Positions 1 to 8,843 of a stretch of 64,000 nucleotides of DNA are shown here, piece after piece. The notes below the pieces were generated by a model. It made no database searches, was not told where the DNA came from, and worked only from the letters and a program-made list of their open reading frames with translations. Every line of letters begins with the position of its first letter. Position 1 is the stretch's first letter. Origin of the DNA: WHSW01 sp963842795. Its GTDB lineage: Bacteria; Actinomycetota; Thermoleophilia; Solirubrobacterales; 70-9. The stretch covers positions 264,567 through 328,566 of the forward strand of contig CAWJHV010000038.1 of assembly GCA_963842795.1 (NCBI GenBank). Reading direction: 5' to 3'. The translations under genes and the position numbers were made by a program.

Positions 1-252
1 ATCGAATTTCACCGCCCGCTCAGCGACTGGTCGCAGGAGCAGCTCGACGCCCGCTTCGCGATCCTCAACGCTCAGCGGATGCCGGCCGCCTGCGCCGCGC
101 GCGGCGAGCGCGCGGAACTCGCCGTCAACACCTTCCGGCTCGTCCTCGGCTGCATCGTCGGCAGGCGCCTGCCGCTGCTGTCGAGTCGCGAGTTGATGAT
201 CGACCTCGAGGCCGGCGAGGTCGAGAAGATCGAGGTGAAAACTGGGCAATGA
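1..252 (+). CDS. C-terminal part of an unidentified protein (5' end outside the window)
   Basis: An open frame runs from the window edge to a TGA at 250-252, giving 83 residues. The sequence is mixed and soluble-looking, ending in an acidic/basic stretch (ELMIDLEAGEVEKIEVKTG). I do not recognise a family. The stop overlaps the ATG of the next gene by 4 bp (ATGA), so the two are probably translationally coupled and cotranscribed. The missing N-terminus prevents a functional call. Confidence 0.55.
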   Translation: MEFHRPLSDWSQEQLDARFAILNAQRMPAACAARGERAELAVNTFRLVLGCIVGRRLPLLSSRELMIDLEAGEVEKIEVKTGQ

Positions 253-2897
253 TGAACGACGTGAAGCAGTTGCCGACGGGCACGGTGACCATGGTTTTCA
301 CCGACATCGAGGGGTCGACGGCGCTGCTGTCGCGACTCGGACGGGCGTACATCCACGCCCTCGATGCGATGCGCGCGACCCTTCGCTCGGCCTGGTCGGC
401 GCACGGGGGTGTCGAGATGGGCACCGAGGGCGACAGCTTCTTCGTGGTCTTCCAATCCGCGCCCCAAGCCATCGCCGCGGTCGTCCGGGCGCAGCGCGAT
501 CTCGGCTCGCTGGACTGGCCCGACGGCGACGACCTGACCGTGCGGATCGGCGTCCATTCCGGGACGCCGATGGTGCACGCGGAAAGCTACGCCGGCATGG
601 ATGTCCACCGCGCCGCGCGCATTGCCGCCGCAGCGCACGGGGGCCAGACGGTGCTCTCGGCCGCCGTCAAGGAACTCGTCGCCCTCGACTTGCCCGAAGG
701 GTCCGACCTCGTCGACCTGGGACACCATCAGCTCAAGGACATCGCCCTGCCGGAGCACCTCTACCAGGTGGTCGGTGCCGGCCTGCGGTCGGAATTCCCT
801 CCGCTCCGCACCCTGGGCACATCGTCCAACCTCCCGTCTGCACAGCTGAGGATGGTCGGGCGCGACGGTGAGCTGGCCGAGCTGACCGCGCTCGTCAGCG
901 CCACCGACGTGCGCGTCGTCAGCCTGACCGGTCCCGGGGGGTCCGGCAAGACGCGGCTCTCGATCGGGCTCGCGGAGCGACTGGCCGACCAGTCGACCGG
1001 GTTCCCAAACGGGGTGTACTTCGTGCCGCTCGTCGAGGTCACCGCCGCCGACGCGGCGTGGGCGAAGCTGGCCGACGTTCTCAATCTCCCTCCGGCCGCT
1101 CGGACGAAGCCGATGGTCCTCGACTTCCTCGCCGATCGCCAGGCGTTGCTCGTTCTCGACAACCTCGAGCAGTTCGACGACGCGGGCCTGCTCGTCACGG
1201 ACCTGCTCGACGCGGCGCCGCGCGTCACGGTCGTGGCGTCTTCAAGGCATCCGCTGCACGTGCAGGCCGAGCACGAGCACCCGGTCCCACCGCTCCGGCT
1301 GCCGACGGACGTGGGAAGGGAGTCGGCGGCGATGTCTGGCGCGGTGCAGATGTTCGTCCAGTACGCGCAGCTCGTACGGCCGGGTCTGCAGCTCGACGAC
1401 GAGAACTGCGGCGACATCGCGGCCATCTGCCAGCGCCTCGACGGACTGCCGCTCGCGCTCAAGCTGGCTGCGGCCCGCTGCAAGGTGCTGAGCCCGAAGG
1501 CGCTGTTGGCGCGGATCGGGAGCGCCCTGGACATCGCGGCGCCCGGCAGCTATGCGCCCGAGCGGCACCGAACCCTGCGCGCCACGATCGACTGGTCCTA
1601 CCAGCTGCTCGACGAGCGCCAGCAGCGGCTCTTCCGCGAGCTCGGCGTATTCGCCGGCGGTGCGGATCTGGATGCCGTCGCGGCCGTCACCGCAGCCGGC
1701 GGCGACGCGGATCCACTCGACACCGTCAGCGAGCTGGTCGACGCCAGCCTGCTCACTGTCACCGAGAGCGCCGACGCGGAGCCACGGGTTGGCATGCTCG
1801 AGACCATCCGCGAGTACGCGCGCGACAAGCTCGTCGAGCACGGTGAGCTCGAGGTGATGCGAAGCGCGCATGCGCATCACTACGCAGACGTCCTCGACGA
1901 GCTCGAGCAGCTCTGGATCACGGACGCGTTCGCAGTCGTGCAGGTGAGATTCGACGTCGAGCTCGACAACGTCCGGGAGGCGCTGGCTTACGCGACCACG
2001 CAGCCGGCCCAGGGGTCGGATCCGGCGCGCCGGGACCTCGCGCTGCGCCTGGCCAGCGGCGCGCGCAGGTTCCTCAACGACGCCCGCGAGGTTCACGACT
2101 GGCTGACCGCGGCCGTGGCCGTTGCGGGTGACGCCGAGACGGAGCAGCATGCCCTGGCTCTGGCCGGACTGGCGAATGCCACTTTTCGCGCGACGGATTA
2201 CCCCGTCGCCGAGCGTCAGGCCCGAGAGGCGGCGGCGATGGCCCGGCGGGTCGGCTCCGACCGGGCATGGTGCTTCGCGGTCCGGACCGCCGCCACCTGC
2301 CGGATCATGGTCGGCGACGCCGAGCCGGCCCGCAAGATGCTGCTGGAGGCACTCGAGGTCGCCGCCGCGAGCGGCGACCTGGTGAACGTCGCTCACCTCA
2401 ACGACAGCCTTGGTTTCGTCGCCGACGGGGAGGGCGACTGCCAGCAGGCGATGGAGTACCACGCCAAGGCGTACGAAGCCGCCGCGGCCGCCGGCTACTC
2501 CTACGGGATGGAGGGTTTCACGCAGAACATGGCCGCCGAGCTCCGCCACCTCGGCCGTGCCGACGAGGCGAAGGAGCGACTGGATTCCATCCTTCGAGTC
2601 GCGGTCAGCATCGGGGAGGTCGAGGGCATGATCACGCTGGCGGAGGACTACGCGTCCGTGCTCAGCGAGTTGGGCCGGTTCCGCGAGGCCGTGCTCCTGT
2701 ACGGCGCGGCCGACGCCGCGCGCACCGAGCTGCACCGCCCGATGGACGCGGCCCAAGAGACGGATCGGGCCGGCCCGATGGCGGCGACCCGCCAGGGACT
2801 CACCGAGGACGCGTGGGCGGCTACGTACACCGAGGGAGGGGGCACGCGGATCGATCAGGCACTCCTGGCCCACGCGCCTGCCGCGAGCGCCTGGTAG
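249..2897 (+). CDS. Nucleotidyl cyclase-domain / NB-ARC-like ATPase / TPR regulator
   Basis: This 882-residue cytoplasmic protein starts with a class III adenylate/guanylate cyclase homology domain (about residues 10-180; metal-binding Asp19 in TDIEGS and Asp62 in EGDSFF). Next is a P-loop ATPase with GPGGSGKT at 228-235, of the AfsR/LuxR-ATPase type, and then a long alpha-helical TPR-like half. The Asn of the cyclase NxxxR transition-state pair is His120 (VHRAAR, Arg124 kept), and the substrate-binding Lys before the second Asp is not obvious. Cyclase activity is therefore doubtful. Such proteins usually act as signal-integrating ATPases. The start overlaps the upstream stop by 4 bp. The domain calls are firm; the signal sensed is unknown. 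Confidence 0.9.
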   Translation: MMNDVKQLPTGTVTMVFTDIEGSTALLSRLGRAYIHALDAMRATLRSAWSAHGGVEMGTEGDSFFVVFQSAPQAIAAVVRAQRDLGSLDWPDGDDLTVRIGVHSGTPMVHAESYAGMDVHRAARIAAAAHGGQTVLSAAVKELVALDLPEGSDLVDLGHHQLKDIALPEHLYQVVGAGLRSEFPPLRTLGTSSNLPSAQLRMVGRDGELAELTALVSATDVRVVSLTGPGGSGKTRLSIGLAERLADQSTGFPNGVYFVPLVEVTAADAAWAKLADVLNLPPAARTKPMVLDFLADRQALLVLDNLEQFDDAGLLVTDLLDAAPRVTVVASSRHPLHVQAEHEHPVPPLRLPTDVGRESAAMSGAVQMFVQYAQLVRPGLQLDDENCGDIAAICQRLDGLPLALKLAAARCKVLSPKALLARIGSALDIAAPGSYAPERHRTLRATIDWSYQLLDERQQRLFRELGVFAGGADLDAVAAVTAAGGDADPLDTVSELVDASLLTVTESADAEPRVGMLETIREYARDKLVEHGELEVMRSAHAHHYADVLDELEQLWITDAFAVVQVRFDVELDNVREALAYATTQPAQGSDPARRDLALRLASGARRFLNDAREVHDWLTAAVAVAGDAETEQHALALAGLANATFRATDYPVAERQAREAAAMARRVGSDRAWCFAVRTAATCRIMVGDAEPARKMLLEALEVAAASGDLVNVAHLNDSLGFVADGEGDCQQAMEYHAKAYEAAAAAGYSYGMEGFTQNMAAELRHLGRADEAKERLDSILRVAVSIGEVEGMITLAEDYASVLSELGRFREAVLLYGAADAARTELHRPMDAAQETDRAGPMAATRQGLTEDAWAATYTEGGGTRIDQALLAHAPAASAW

Positions 2898-2901
2898 CGA
2901 G

Positions 2902-4332
2902 CTACAGGTCGTAGGAGATCTCGTCGGTCCCGTTGACTCGCATCCGCGCCTGCAGCGAGGCGAGCTTCGGGCTGGTCGGCGCCAGCGCCTCGGCTACCTT
3001 CATGGCCGAGTAGAGAGCTGTCTCCTGAAGGTCGGTGCCGGTCGTGTAGGAGCCGCTGAAGTAGAGCCCGTGGCGGCCCTGCAGCGGGCGCAGCGTTCGG
3101 GCGGCCGCGATGGCGCGCCGGGTGATCAGCGGGTGCTTGAAGCGCCGCTCCAGAAGGATGCGCTTGGGATCGGCGCGCCGTCGCTGCGCCCAGGACTTGA
3201 ACACGTCGACCGTCGCGCCCGACGGCAGCGGATCGTGCAGGGCGCCAACCCACACGCTGCCCTCGCACTTGCGTCCGTCGACCCCAGCGTTGTAGGCGGT
3301 CCAGTACGTCCGGTCGCGGTACGCGTAGGCCGGGTCCCTGTGGATCAGCAGGCGCGACTCGAAGTACGTGTACCGGTCGAGCAGCGCGGTGACCTCGCGG
3401 AGCGCGGACAGCGGCCGCAGCAGCTTGCGACTGATGCGTGGCGGCGCGTTGATCACCACGTACCGGTACGGCCCCCGCCGGCCGCCGGGCGTGCGCAGCG
3501 TCCAGCCGTCGCTGCTCCGGGACAAGGCGCGCACCGGTGAGTTGCGGTGGACCCGCGCCGCGGGCACGCGATTCAGCAGCCGCCGAAGATTGCCTTGGAG
3601 GCCGATCCTCGAGTTGTACGTCGTGGCGCCGGAGGTGGGGTCGGGCGGGAACGCGAGCGCGAAGGTCTGCAGGATCGAGCGCGCCGACACGCGCTCGGCG
3701 TCGGCCCGCGAGCACCCGATGGTCGCGGTGATCCACGGATACAGCACGTCTGCCTTGAACGCCGGGTCCAGAGGCAGCGACACGATCCACTCGTCGACGG
3801 TGGTCTCCCAGGCCAGCCCGTCGAGGACGGCCTGCCGCGCGAGCTGCGTGAAGGAGGCGAACCCGAGCGCGTTGGGCAGCGTCTCGAGCGGATAGGTCGA
3901 CGTGAACCGCGGCGGGCCGCCGCCGATCATTGGGAACACGCACAGGCTGCCCGGCGACACGTGCGTCTGGCGCGAGTTGGGGTTCGCGGGGTCATAGAGG
4001 CCGAGCTCCTCGAGAAGCGTGACGTAGAGCGGGTGGGTGTCGGGATGGAAGAACTGCGCGCCGAGATCGACGGTGACGGGATGCCCCTTGTAATCGATGG
4101 TCCGCGAGTCGCAGTGCCCGCCGATCCGCGAGCGCGCTTCGAAGAGGTCCACGTCATATGTGCCGGCGAGGAAGTACGCGGCGGCGATGCCGCCGGCGCC
4201 CGCGCCGATGACGGCGACGCGGTCTCGCTTGGCGGCCCGAGCGGGTGCGGCCAGGGTCGCGCCGGCACCGAGCGCGCTCAAGCCCACCACCGCGCCCTTG
4301 AGGATCTCCCGGCGAGTCAACGGCGTGGACAC
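2902..4332 (-). CDS. Secreted (Tat-type) FAD-dependent amine oxidase-like protein
   Basis: This 476-residue flavoprotein has a dinucleotide-binding GAGAGG at residues 43-48 followed by an amine-oxidase/protoporphyrinogen-oxidase-like body with conserved patterns such as ALYSAMKVAEAL near the C-terminus. I chose the GTG at 4332 rather than an ATG 55 codons upstream. It gives a twin-arginine signal (TRREILK, Arg7-Arg8, then a hydrophobic stretch ending APARAA), and a TAGGCT -10-like hexamer lies 8 nt before it, as for other leaderless starts here. The longer version would also overlap the divergent GNAT gene. Substrate unknown; it probably acts outside the membrane after folding with FAD. Confidence 0.85.
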   Translation of the reverse strand: MSTPLTRREILKGAVVGLSALGAGATLAAPARAAKRDRVAVIGAGAGGIAAAYFLAGTYDVDLFEARSRIGGHCDSRTIDYKGHPVTVDLGAQFFHPDTHPLYVTLLEELGLYDPANPNSRQTHVSPGSLCVFPMIGGGPPRFTSTYPLETLPNALGFASFTQLARQAVLDGLAWETTVDEWIVSLPLDPAFKADVLYPWITATIGCSRADAERVSARSILQTFALAFPPDPTSGATTYNSRIGLQGNLRRLLNRVPAARVHRNSPVRALSRSSDGWTLRTPGGRRGPYRYVVINAPPRISRKLLRPLSALREVTALLDRYTYFESRLLIHRDPAYAYRDRTYWTAYNAGVDGRKCEGSVWVGALHDPLPSGATVDVFKSWAQRRRADPKRILLERRFKHPLITRRAIAAARTLRPLQGRHGLYFSGSYTTGTDLQETALYSAMKVAEALAPTSPKLASLQARMRVNGTDEISYDL

Positions 4333-4410
4333 GGGCGCCGAGCCTACGGCACCCAACGGGCGACGCCTGAGCCCAACTTCAAGGGATTCACGTCCTGTCA
4401 CGATCAGCGG

Positions 4411-4944
4411 GTGACCGCACCGCCCGAACTCACCGGACGTCAGGTGCGGCTGGTGCCGTGCGCTTCGGAGCATCACGCCCGCCTCCGAGAGATTCATCTC
4501 GAGCCCGAGGTGCGGCGCTGGTGGCAGGACCCGGCCGACGACTTCCCCGCCGGCATGAACCGCAGCACCAACTACAGCGTGATGCTCGACAAGCGGGTCA
4601 TCGGCTTCGCTCAGTGGTACTCAGAGGACGAGACGATTATCCGTTTTGCCGGCTTCGATCTCTTCCTCGATCCGGCGGTGCACGGGCGCGGGCTCGGTCT
4701 CGACACCGTGCGGGTTCTGTGCGCGCACCTGATCGACGATCACGGCTTTCACCGCCTTGTGGTCGACCCGGAGGCTGAGAACGAGATCTCGATCGCGTGC
4801 TTCCGCAAGGCCGGCTTTCGGCCCGTCGGTGTCCTGCGGGAGTACTTGCGCGACCGCTCCGGCGTCTGGAAGGACGGCCTCCTACTCGACCTGCTCGCCG
4901 ACGAGTTCATCGCGCCGGGTAGCCGCGACTCGGGACCTATCTGA
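4411..4944 (+). CDS. GNAT family N-acetyltransferase
   Basis: This 177-residue protein has a complete GNAT fold. The acetyl-CoA pyrophosphate-binding motif A appears as HGRGLGLDTV, and the C-terminal ENEISIACFRKAGFRPVG segment is typical of the RimJ/AAC(6')-like group. The start is the GTG at 4411, just after the divergent flavoprotein. Open frame continues far upstream but is non-coding in character there. It lies 78 bp from that gene's start. The acceptor (protein N-terminus, aminoglycoside or small amine) cannot be deduced from sequence. Confidence 0.85.
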   Translation: MTAPPELTGRQVRLVPCASEHHARLREIHLEPEVRRWWQDPADDFPAGMNRSTNYSVMLDKRVIGFAQWYSEDETIIRFAGFDLFLDPAVHGRGLGLDTVRVLCAHLIDDHGFHRLVVDPEAENEISIACFRKAGFRPVGVLREYLRDRSGVWKDGLLLDLLADEFIAPGSRDSGPI

Positions 4945-4970
4945 CGCGCCCATGCGTATCTCGGTCGGTT

Positions 4971-5555
4971 ATGTCCCGCATGACGAGGGCGACCGGGCTG
5001 GCCGGCGCAGCGGTACTCGGCGCCGGCGTCGCCCTGGGCGCCCTGTTGCCTGGCGACGATTCCACCTCCAGCGGTCAGGCGGACACAAGACAGGGGGGCA
5101 CGAATCCCATGATCAAGGCCCTGTCCTTCGAAACCCGTGGCCCCACGGATCGACGCGTGATCCTCGACCTCGGCGGCCTGACGGTCACCGCCAAATGCAA
5201 GCGATACCGAATCGTCGCGAACCCGGAGAAGCCGTATGCGGACACCCCGCGTAAGAGGTTCGATTCGCTCTCGGTCACGGCCAGGAGCGCGTTCAACGGC
5301 GCTTCGATCGTCTCCTCATTCATGCAACGCGAAGGCGCGAAGGGCCCGGCCACATATCCATACGTGTTCGCGCTACGCGATTTCGGCCCCGGTTATGGCG
5401 GCTACGACTTCCTCGGGACGCCGTACAAGGTCTCGGGCGACCTCCACTACTCCCGCCCTGACGGCGGGCAGGTCTCGGTGTCCTACGCGGCCGATCAACA
5501 GCGCACAACTGACGGTTGCCGCTTCGGCGGAACCGCCGCTTTCGCCCCCGGCTGA
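4971..5555 (+). CDS. Secreted hypothetical protein
   Basis: This 194-residue protein has a short hydrophobic N-terminus (about residues 7-27, TGLAGAAVLGAGVALGALLP) compatible with a signal peptide or anchor. A polar linker rich in Ser/Thr/Gly and a compact beta-rich domain with two cysteines (in TAKCKRY and TDGCRFGG) follow. The family is not recognised, but the architecture resembles the many exported hypothetical proteins of Thermoleophilia. It starts 26 bp after the GNAT stop on the same strand and may be cotranscribed with it. Confidence 0.65.
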   Translation: MSRMTRATGLAGAAVLGAGVALGALLPGDDSTSSGQADTRQGGTNPMIKALSFETRGPTDRRVILDLGGLTVTAKCKRYRIVANPEKPYADTPRKRFDSLSVTARSAFNGASIVSSFMQREGAKGPATYPYVFALRDFGPGYGGYDFLGTPYKVSGDLHYSRPDGGQVSVSYAADQQRTTDGCRFGGTAAFAPG

Positions 5556-5588
5556 CCCAGAAGGGCGTGGGAAGCGATCGTTCTTCGG

Positions 5589-5594
5589 GATACT
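5589..5594 (+). promoter_or_regulatory. Probable -10 element (GATACT) of a leaderless SnoaL gene
   Basis: GGGATACT lies with its last base 10 nt before the ATG at 5605 and no Shine-Dalgarno follows. The same GGGATACT with 9-10 nt spacing precedes ATG-TCG in two other SnoaL-like genes (starts 7636 and 54487), which supports a promoter giving an mRNA that begins at or near the start codon. Confidence 0.5.
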
Positions 5595-5604
5595 CGATCG
5601 GAAG

Positions 5605-5997
5605 ATGTCGCAGGAGAACCTCGCCACGGTCGAACGGGCCTACGCCGCGCTCGACCGTGGAGATATGCCGACATTGCTCGGGCTCTGTCACCCCGATGTC
5701 GTGCTCGACAACTCGAACGCGACCTTCGACCCCGCCGTCTACCAGGGTCATCAGGGGCTCATCGAGTTCTTCTCGCTGGGGCGAGACATGTGGGAGAGCC
5801 AGCGCTTCGAACTTCAGGAGGCCATCCCCGCCGGCGACGATCGGGTCCTGGCCGCGCAGCGGATTGTCAGCGTCGGCAGGGACGGGGTGGAGACGATCGC
5901 CCACAGCGCGACCGTCTACACCCTGAGCGGGGGCAAGGCAACTCACATCAAGACGTTCCAGACGAAGGCCGACGCCCTCGAAGCGGTCGGACTCTGA
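5605..5997 (+). CDS. SnoaL/NTF2-like family protein
   Basis: This 130-residue small alpha+beta barrel protein has the typical opening MSQENLATVERAYAALDRGD and the closing pattern in which a gene product 'context line' (KATHIKTFQTKADALEAVGL) ends the barrel. Members act as enzymes (isomerases, cyclases, hydrolases) or as ligand-binding modules, and no catalytic set can be assigned here. ATG 5605 is preferred because it aligns with its paralogues and sits 10 nt behind GATACT. The stop abuts the stop of the convergent gene with no gap. Confidence 0.85.
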   Translation: MSQENLATVERAYAALDRGDMPTLLGLCHPDVVLDNSNATFDPAVYQGHQGLIEFFSLGRDMWESQRFELQEAIPAGDDRVLAAQRIVSVGRDGVETIAHSATVYTLSGGKATHIKTFQTKADALEAVGL

Positions 5998-7218
5998 TTA
6001 CTCGACCACGACGCGGTAGCTGTGCCCCGCCGCGATGAGGCGGTCGGCGAGAACGTGGCCCATGGCCGAAGCGGGCGTGAGCACGCCCGCCGCGTCGGGG
6101 AGATCGTCGAGCGCCAAGCAGAGCGCGCTTTCGCCGAGCATGACCGCCGTCGCCTTGTAACCGGGGTCGCCCTGAACGCGGATCTCGCAGCGAAGTCGCT
6201 TGCCGCTGCTCGTCGTTGCGTGGATGTCGATATTGAAGAAGCCGCGCTCCCTGGTCTTCTCGTCGGGTCCCTCGCCGGGGTCGGGGAGAACGCGGTCGAG
6301 CACCTGACGAGCACCCGGCGTCGCGAGACCCGCGAACAGGCCGGCGAGGCCCCCCGCGACGCCGGTGGCCTTCGCCAGGCCGAGCGGCCCGCCGCCGGTG
6401 AGCATCAGCTCGCGGTAACGGAACCTGCGGCCGTAGGCATGATCCCGTAGCGCGTTGCTGCGACGCACGACGCGCGTGTTGACGCTGCCCATCACGAACG
6501 GCGCCATCCAGCCGCCGAGGCGGTCGTCGCGGAACGGCTTCAGGGAGTCCCGCTCAGAGCCGAGATCCGGCTCCGCCGCGCGGTCCGGGCTGAGCGCGTA
6601 CGGATCGGCGAGCACGCGGCGGCTCGGTGGGTCCTTCTTCACCGTGTCGATCGCCGTTCGCCCCGAGTCGATCGTCCCTCCGCTCGCGCCGCCTCTCATG
6701 GCCTTGACCACGAAGAACGTCTCCTTCAGCTCCCCGTGACCGCCCGCTTGCGCCTCGTCGTGCAAGAGCAGCGTGCCGATGTCGGATGGGATCGAGTCGA
6801 AGCCGCAGCTGTGGACGATCCTGGCTCCGCTGGCCCGCGCCTCGGCGTCCGCGGCGTCGATCGCCCAGCGCATGAACAGCACCTCGCCAGTGAGGTCGGC
6901 GTAGTCCGTCCCCGCGGCCGCACAGGCCTCGACGAGCGGCTTGCCGTACTTGAAGTACGGGCCGACCGTGGTCACTACGACGCGCGCAGACTCCGCCACC
7001 GCCGCGACCGCATCGCGATCTTGGCTGTCGGCGATTACGAGCGGCCAGTCAACGCCGAGCTCGGCGCGCGTCTGCTCGAGCTTGGCCTGGGAGCGGCCGC
7101 CGAGCGCGATCCGGACATCGGGTGGCGCCTGGCGGGCGAGGTACTCGGCCGTCAGTGCTCCTACGAAGCCGGTCGCCCCGTAGACGACGAGGTCGTGGTC
7201 GCGGACGGGCTCGGTCAC
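5998..7218 (-). CDS. Saccharopine dehydrogenase-like NAD(P)-binding protein (trans-acting enoyl reductase family)
   Basis: This 406-residue protein starts with a Rossmann motif (VVYGATGFVGALTAEYL) and carries the VTTVGPYFKYGKPLVEAC and HSCGFDSIPSD signatures of the saccharopine dehydrogenase / mycobacterial trans-acting enoyl reductase family. In mycobacteria the relatives reduce lipid intermediates during phthiocerol-type lipid synthesis. No polyketide or phenolic-lipid genes are next to it here, so the substrate is unknown. The GTG start follows TAGGTT by 6 nt (leaderless type). It is convergent with the SnoaL gene. Confidence 0.85.
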   Translation of the reverse strand: MTEPVRDHDLVVYGATGFVGALTAEYLARQAPPDVRIALGGRSQAKLEQTRAELGVDWPLVIADSQDRDAVAAVAESARVVVTTVGPYFKYGKPLVEACAAAGTDYADLTGEVLFMRWAIDAADAEARASGARIVHSCGFDSIPSDIGTLLLHDEAQAGGHGELKETFFVVKAMRGGASGGTIDSGRTAIDTVKKDPPSRRVLADPYALSPDRAAEPDLGSERDSLKPFRDDRLGGWMAPFVMGSVNTRVVRRSNALRDHAYGRRFRYRELMLTGGGPLGLAKATGVAGGLAGLFAGLATPGARQVLDRVLPDPGEGPDEKTRERGFFNIDIHATTSSGKRLRCEIRVQGDPGYKATAVMLGESALCLALDDLPDAAGVLTPASAMGHVLADRLIAAGHSYRVVVE

Positions 7219-7243
7219 AGCAGCAACCTACCCTCACGAGAGG

Positions 7244-7636
7244 TCAGCCGGCTGCTTCGAGGGCGTCCGCTCGGGACGTAAACGAGCGCGCGCGCACCAC
7301 CGCGGCGCCATCGAAAGTCCAGACGACCGCGAACTCTTGGGCGACAGGCACGCCGCTGCCAACACCCTGCGCCGAGATACCGAGCACCACGACCACGTGC
7401 TCTCCGAGGTCGATGATCTCCTCGACCTCCTGCTTGTAGTCCGCCCAGGTCTCCTGGGCGTCCGACAGCCATTCCATCGTCCCCTCGTAGCCCTTGAAGA
7501 CTCGGCCGTCCCAGACGTGGTGAAACTCGAACTCGGGACCGATGCGCTCGCGCGACAGCTCCTTGAAGGCGTCCAGGTCCCCGTGCTGCAACGCCTCGTA
7601 GCCTCGGCGCAGGAATTCGACGTTCTCCTTCGACAT
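7244..7636 (-). CDS. SnoaL/NTF2-like family protein
   Basis: This 130-residue paralogue of the gene at 5605 opens MSKENVEFLRRGYEALQHGD and ends VRARSFTSRADALEAAG, the usual SnoaL-like polyketide-cyclase-type ends. An ATG 24 bp upstream is in frame, but the ATG at 7636 matches its paralogues and has GATACT 10 nt before it. It is followed after 25 bp by the enoyl-reductase-like gene on the same strand. Specific activity unknown. Confidence 0.85.
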   Translation of the reverse strand: MSKENVEFLRRGYEALQHGDLDAFKELSRERIGPEFEFHHVWDGRVFKGYEGTMEWLSDAQETWADYKQEVEEIIDLGEHVVVVLGISAQGVGSGVPVAQEFAVVWTFDGAAVVRARSFTSRADALEAAG

Positions 7637-7646
7637 CGTGTCGCCC

Positions 7647-7652
7647 AGTATC
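7647..7652 (-). promoter_or_regulatory. Probable -10 element (GATACT) of a leaderless SnoaL gene
   Basis: Read on the minus strand, GGGATACT ends 10 nt before the ATG at 7636. Spacing and sequence match the elements before the SnoaL genes at 5605 and 54487. No Shine-Dalgarno is present in between. Confidence 0.5.
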
Positions 7653-7742
7653 CCTTCCACTCAGGTCGGGCGCAGGTCGGGCGATAGGTCCACCAGCAGA
7701 GAAAGCGATACTCCGAGGACGATCTGACTGAGAGGAGTTCGC

Positions 7743-8111
7743 GTGATCGAACGGATCGAAGAAATGCCCGCCGGAACTATCGGCCTCCGGGCGTCGGGCA
7801 AGCTCACTCGCGATGACTACCGGCAGGTCCTTGAGCCCGCCCTACGTCAGGGCATCGAGACGGGTGAGCTGCGCCTCCTGTTCGTCCTGACAGATTTCCA
7901 CGGCCTCGAAGCCGCCGCGGTGCCCGAGGACATCAAGACAGGGCTCTCGGCGTGGTTCGGGCATCACTCCGCCTGGAAGCGATTCGCCCTCGTCACCGAT
8001 GTGGACTGGGTGGCCAGGGCCATGCATATGTTCGCCTGGATGACGCCGGGCGACGTGATGATCTGTGACCTCGCTCAGCTCGAAGACGCAAAGGCCTGGG
8101 TCGCCGGCTGA
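7743..8111 (+). CDS. SpoIIAA-like STAS/SEC14-type protein
   Basis: This 122-residue protein matches the SpoIIAA-like family: it begins MIERIEEMPAGTIGLRASGKLTRDDY, has the central FALVTDVDWVARAMHMFAW segment, and ends with ...AKAWVAG. These proteins have a STAS/SEC14-like fold and usually bind lipid or another hydrophobic ligand or act as small regulatory partners; enzyme activity is not expected. The GTG start at 7743 follows a good Shine-Dalgarno (AGAGGAG, 6-7 nt). It stands alone between divergent and convergent neighbours. Confidence 0.8.
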   Translation: MIERIEEMPAGTIGLRASGKLTRDDYRQVLEPALRQGIETGELRLLFVLTDFHGLEAAAVPEDIKTGLSAWFGHHSAWKRFALVTDVDWVARAMHMFAWMTPGDVMICDLAQLEDAKAWVAG

Positions 8112-8138
8112 TCGCAGGTCCTGGGCTCGGCCATCCGC

Positions 8139-8771
8139 CTACAGCGTCCCCACGCGATTCGGCGGCCAGTAGGTAAGGAAGGCCTGGCCGATAATCCAGT
8201 CGCGTGGAACCGGACCCCAGAAGCGGCTGTCCTTGCTGTTGGGTCGGTTGTCTCCCATCATGAAGTAGTCGTTATCCGGCACCGTGATCGGAGTCGGGAA
8301 ATCACAGCCTGCGGCGCCTCTGCAGGGAATGATCTGCCAGGCACCCTCGAACGGCTTGCCGTTGACGATCGGGATCCCGTCCTTGATCGCGAGTGTGTCG
8401 CCGGGCCCCGCCACAACGCGCTTGATGAACGCCTGGTCGCTCTCATCTGATCCAGGCTGGGGGCAGGCTTGCCCTTGTCTTAGGGAGCCAGGCCGAGCCC
8501 CACACTCAGGAAGCCCCGGCTCGGTCGCGTTGGCCGGTGGGTGAAAGACGACGACATCGCCGGGCTCGGGGTCGTCGCCGAGGCGAGTCGAGAAGCGGTT
8601 GACGAGCACGCGCTGGCCGATATCGAGCGTCGGCTCCATCGACTCGGACGGGATCTGAAACGGCTTGACGGCGTATGCCTGCACCGCGAGCGCCAAGCCG
8701 ATTGCGAGGGCGACGATGAAGACGAGTTCGAAGACGGGCCCGCGGCGAATGGAGAGAAGCCTCATGCCCAT
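8139..8771 (-). CDS. lepB: Signal peptidase I
   Basis: This 210-residue type I leader peptidase has one N-terminal membrane segment (about residues 13-33). The catalytic Ser44 lies in PSESMEPTL and the general-base Lys117 in FIKRVVAGPGD. The C-terminal box contains MMGDNRPNSKDSRFWG. It cleaves signal peptides on the outer face of the membrane and would process the many exported proteins of this window. The frame is open back to a TTG at 8798. The ATG at 8771 gives a normal short cytoplasmic end and is preferred, though the exact start is uncertain. Confidence 0.93.
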   Translation of the reverse strand: MGMRLLSIRRGPVFELVFIVALAIGLALAVQAYAVKPFQIPSESMEPTLDIGQRVLVNRFSTRLGDDPEPGDVVVFHPPANATEPGLPECGARPGSLRQGQACPQPGSDESDQAFIKRVVAGPGDTLAIKDGIPIVNGKPFEGAWQIIPCRGAAGCDFPTPITVPDNDYFMMGDNRPNSKDSRFWGPVPRDWIIGQAFLTYWPPNRVGTL

Positions 8772-8843
8772 GGCCCGAAGCTTGTCAGAGCGCCTCAACG
8801 GCGCCTAAGCAAATGACGTGGTCGATCTCGCGCCGGACCGCCC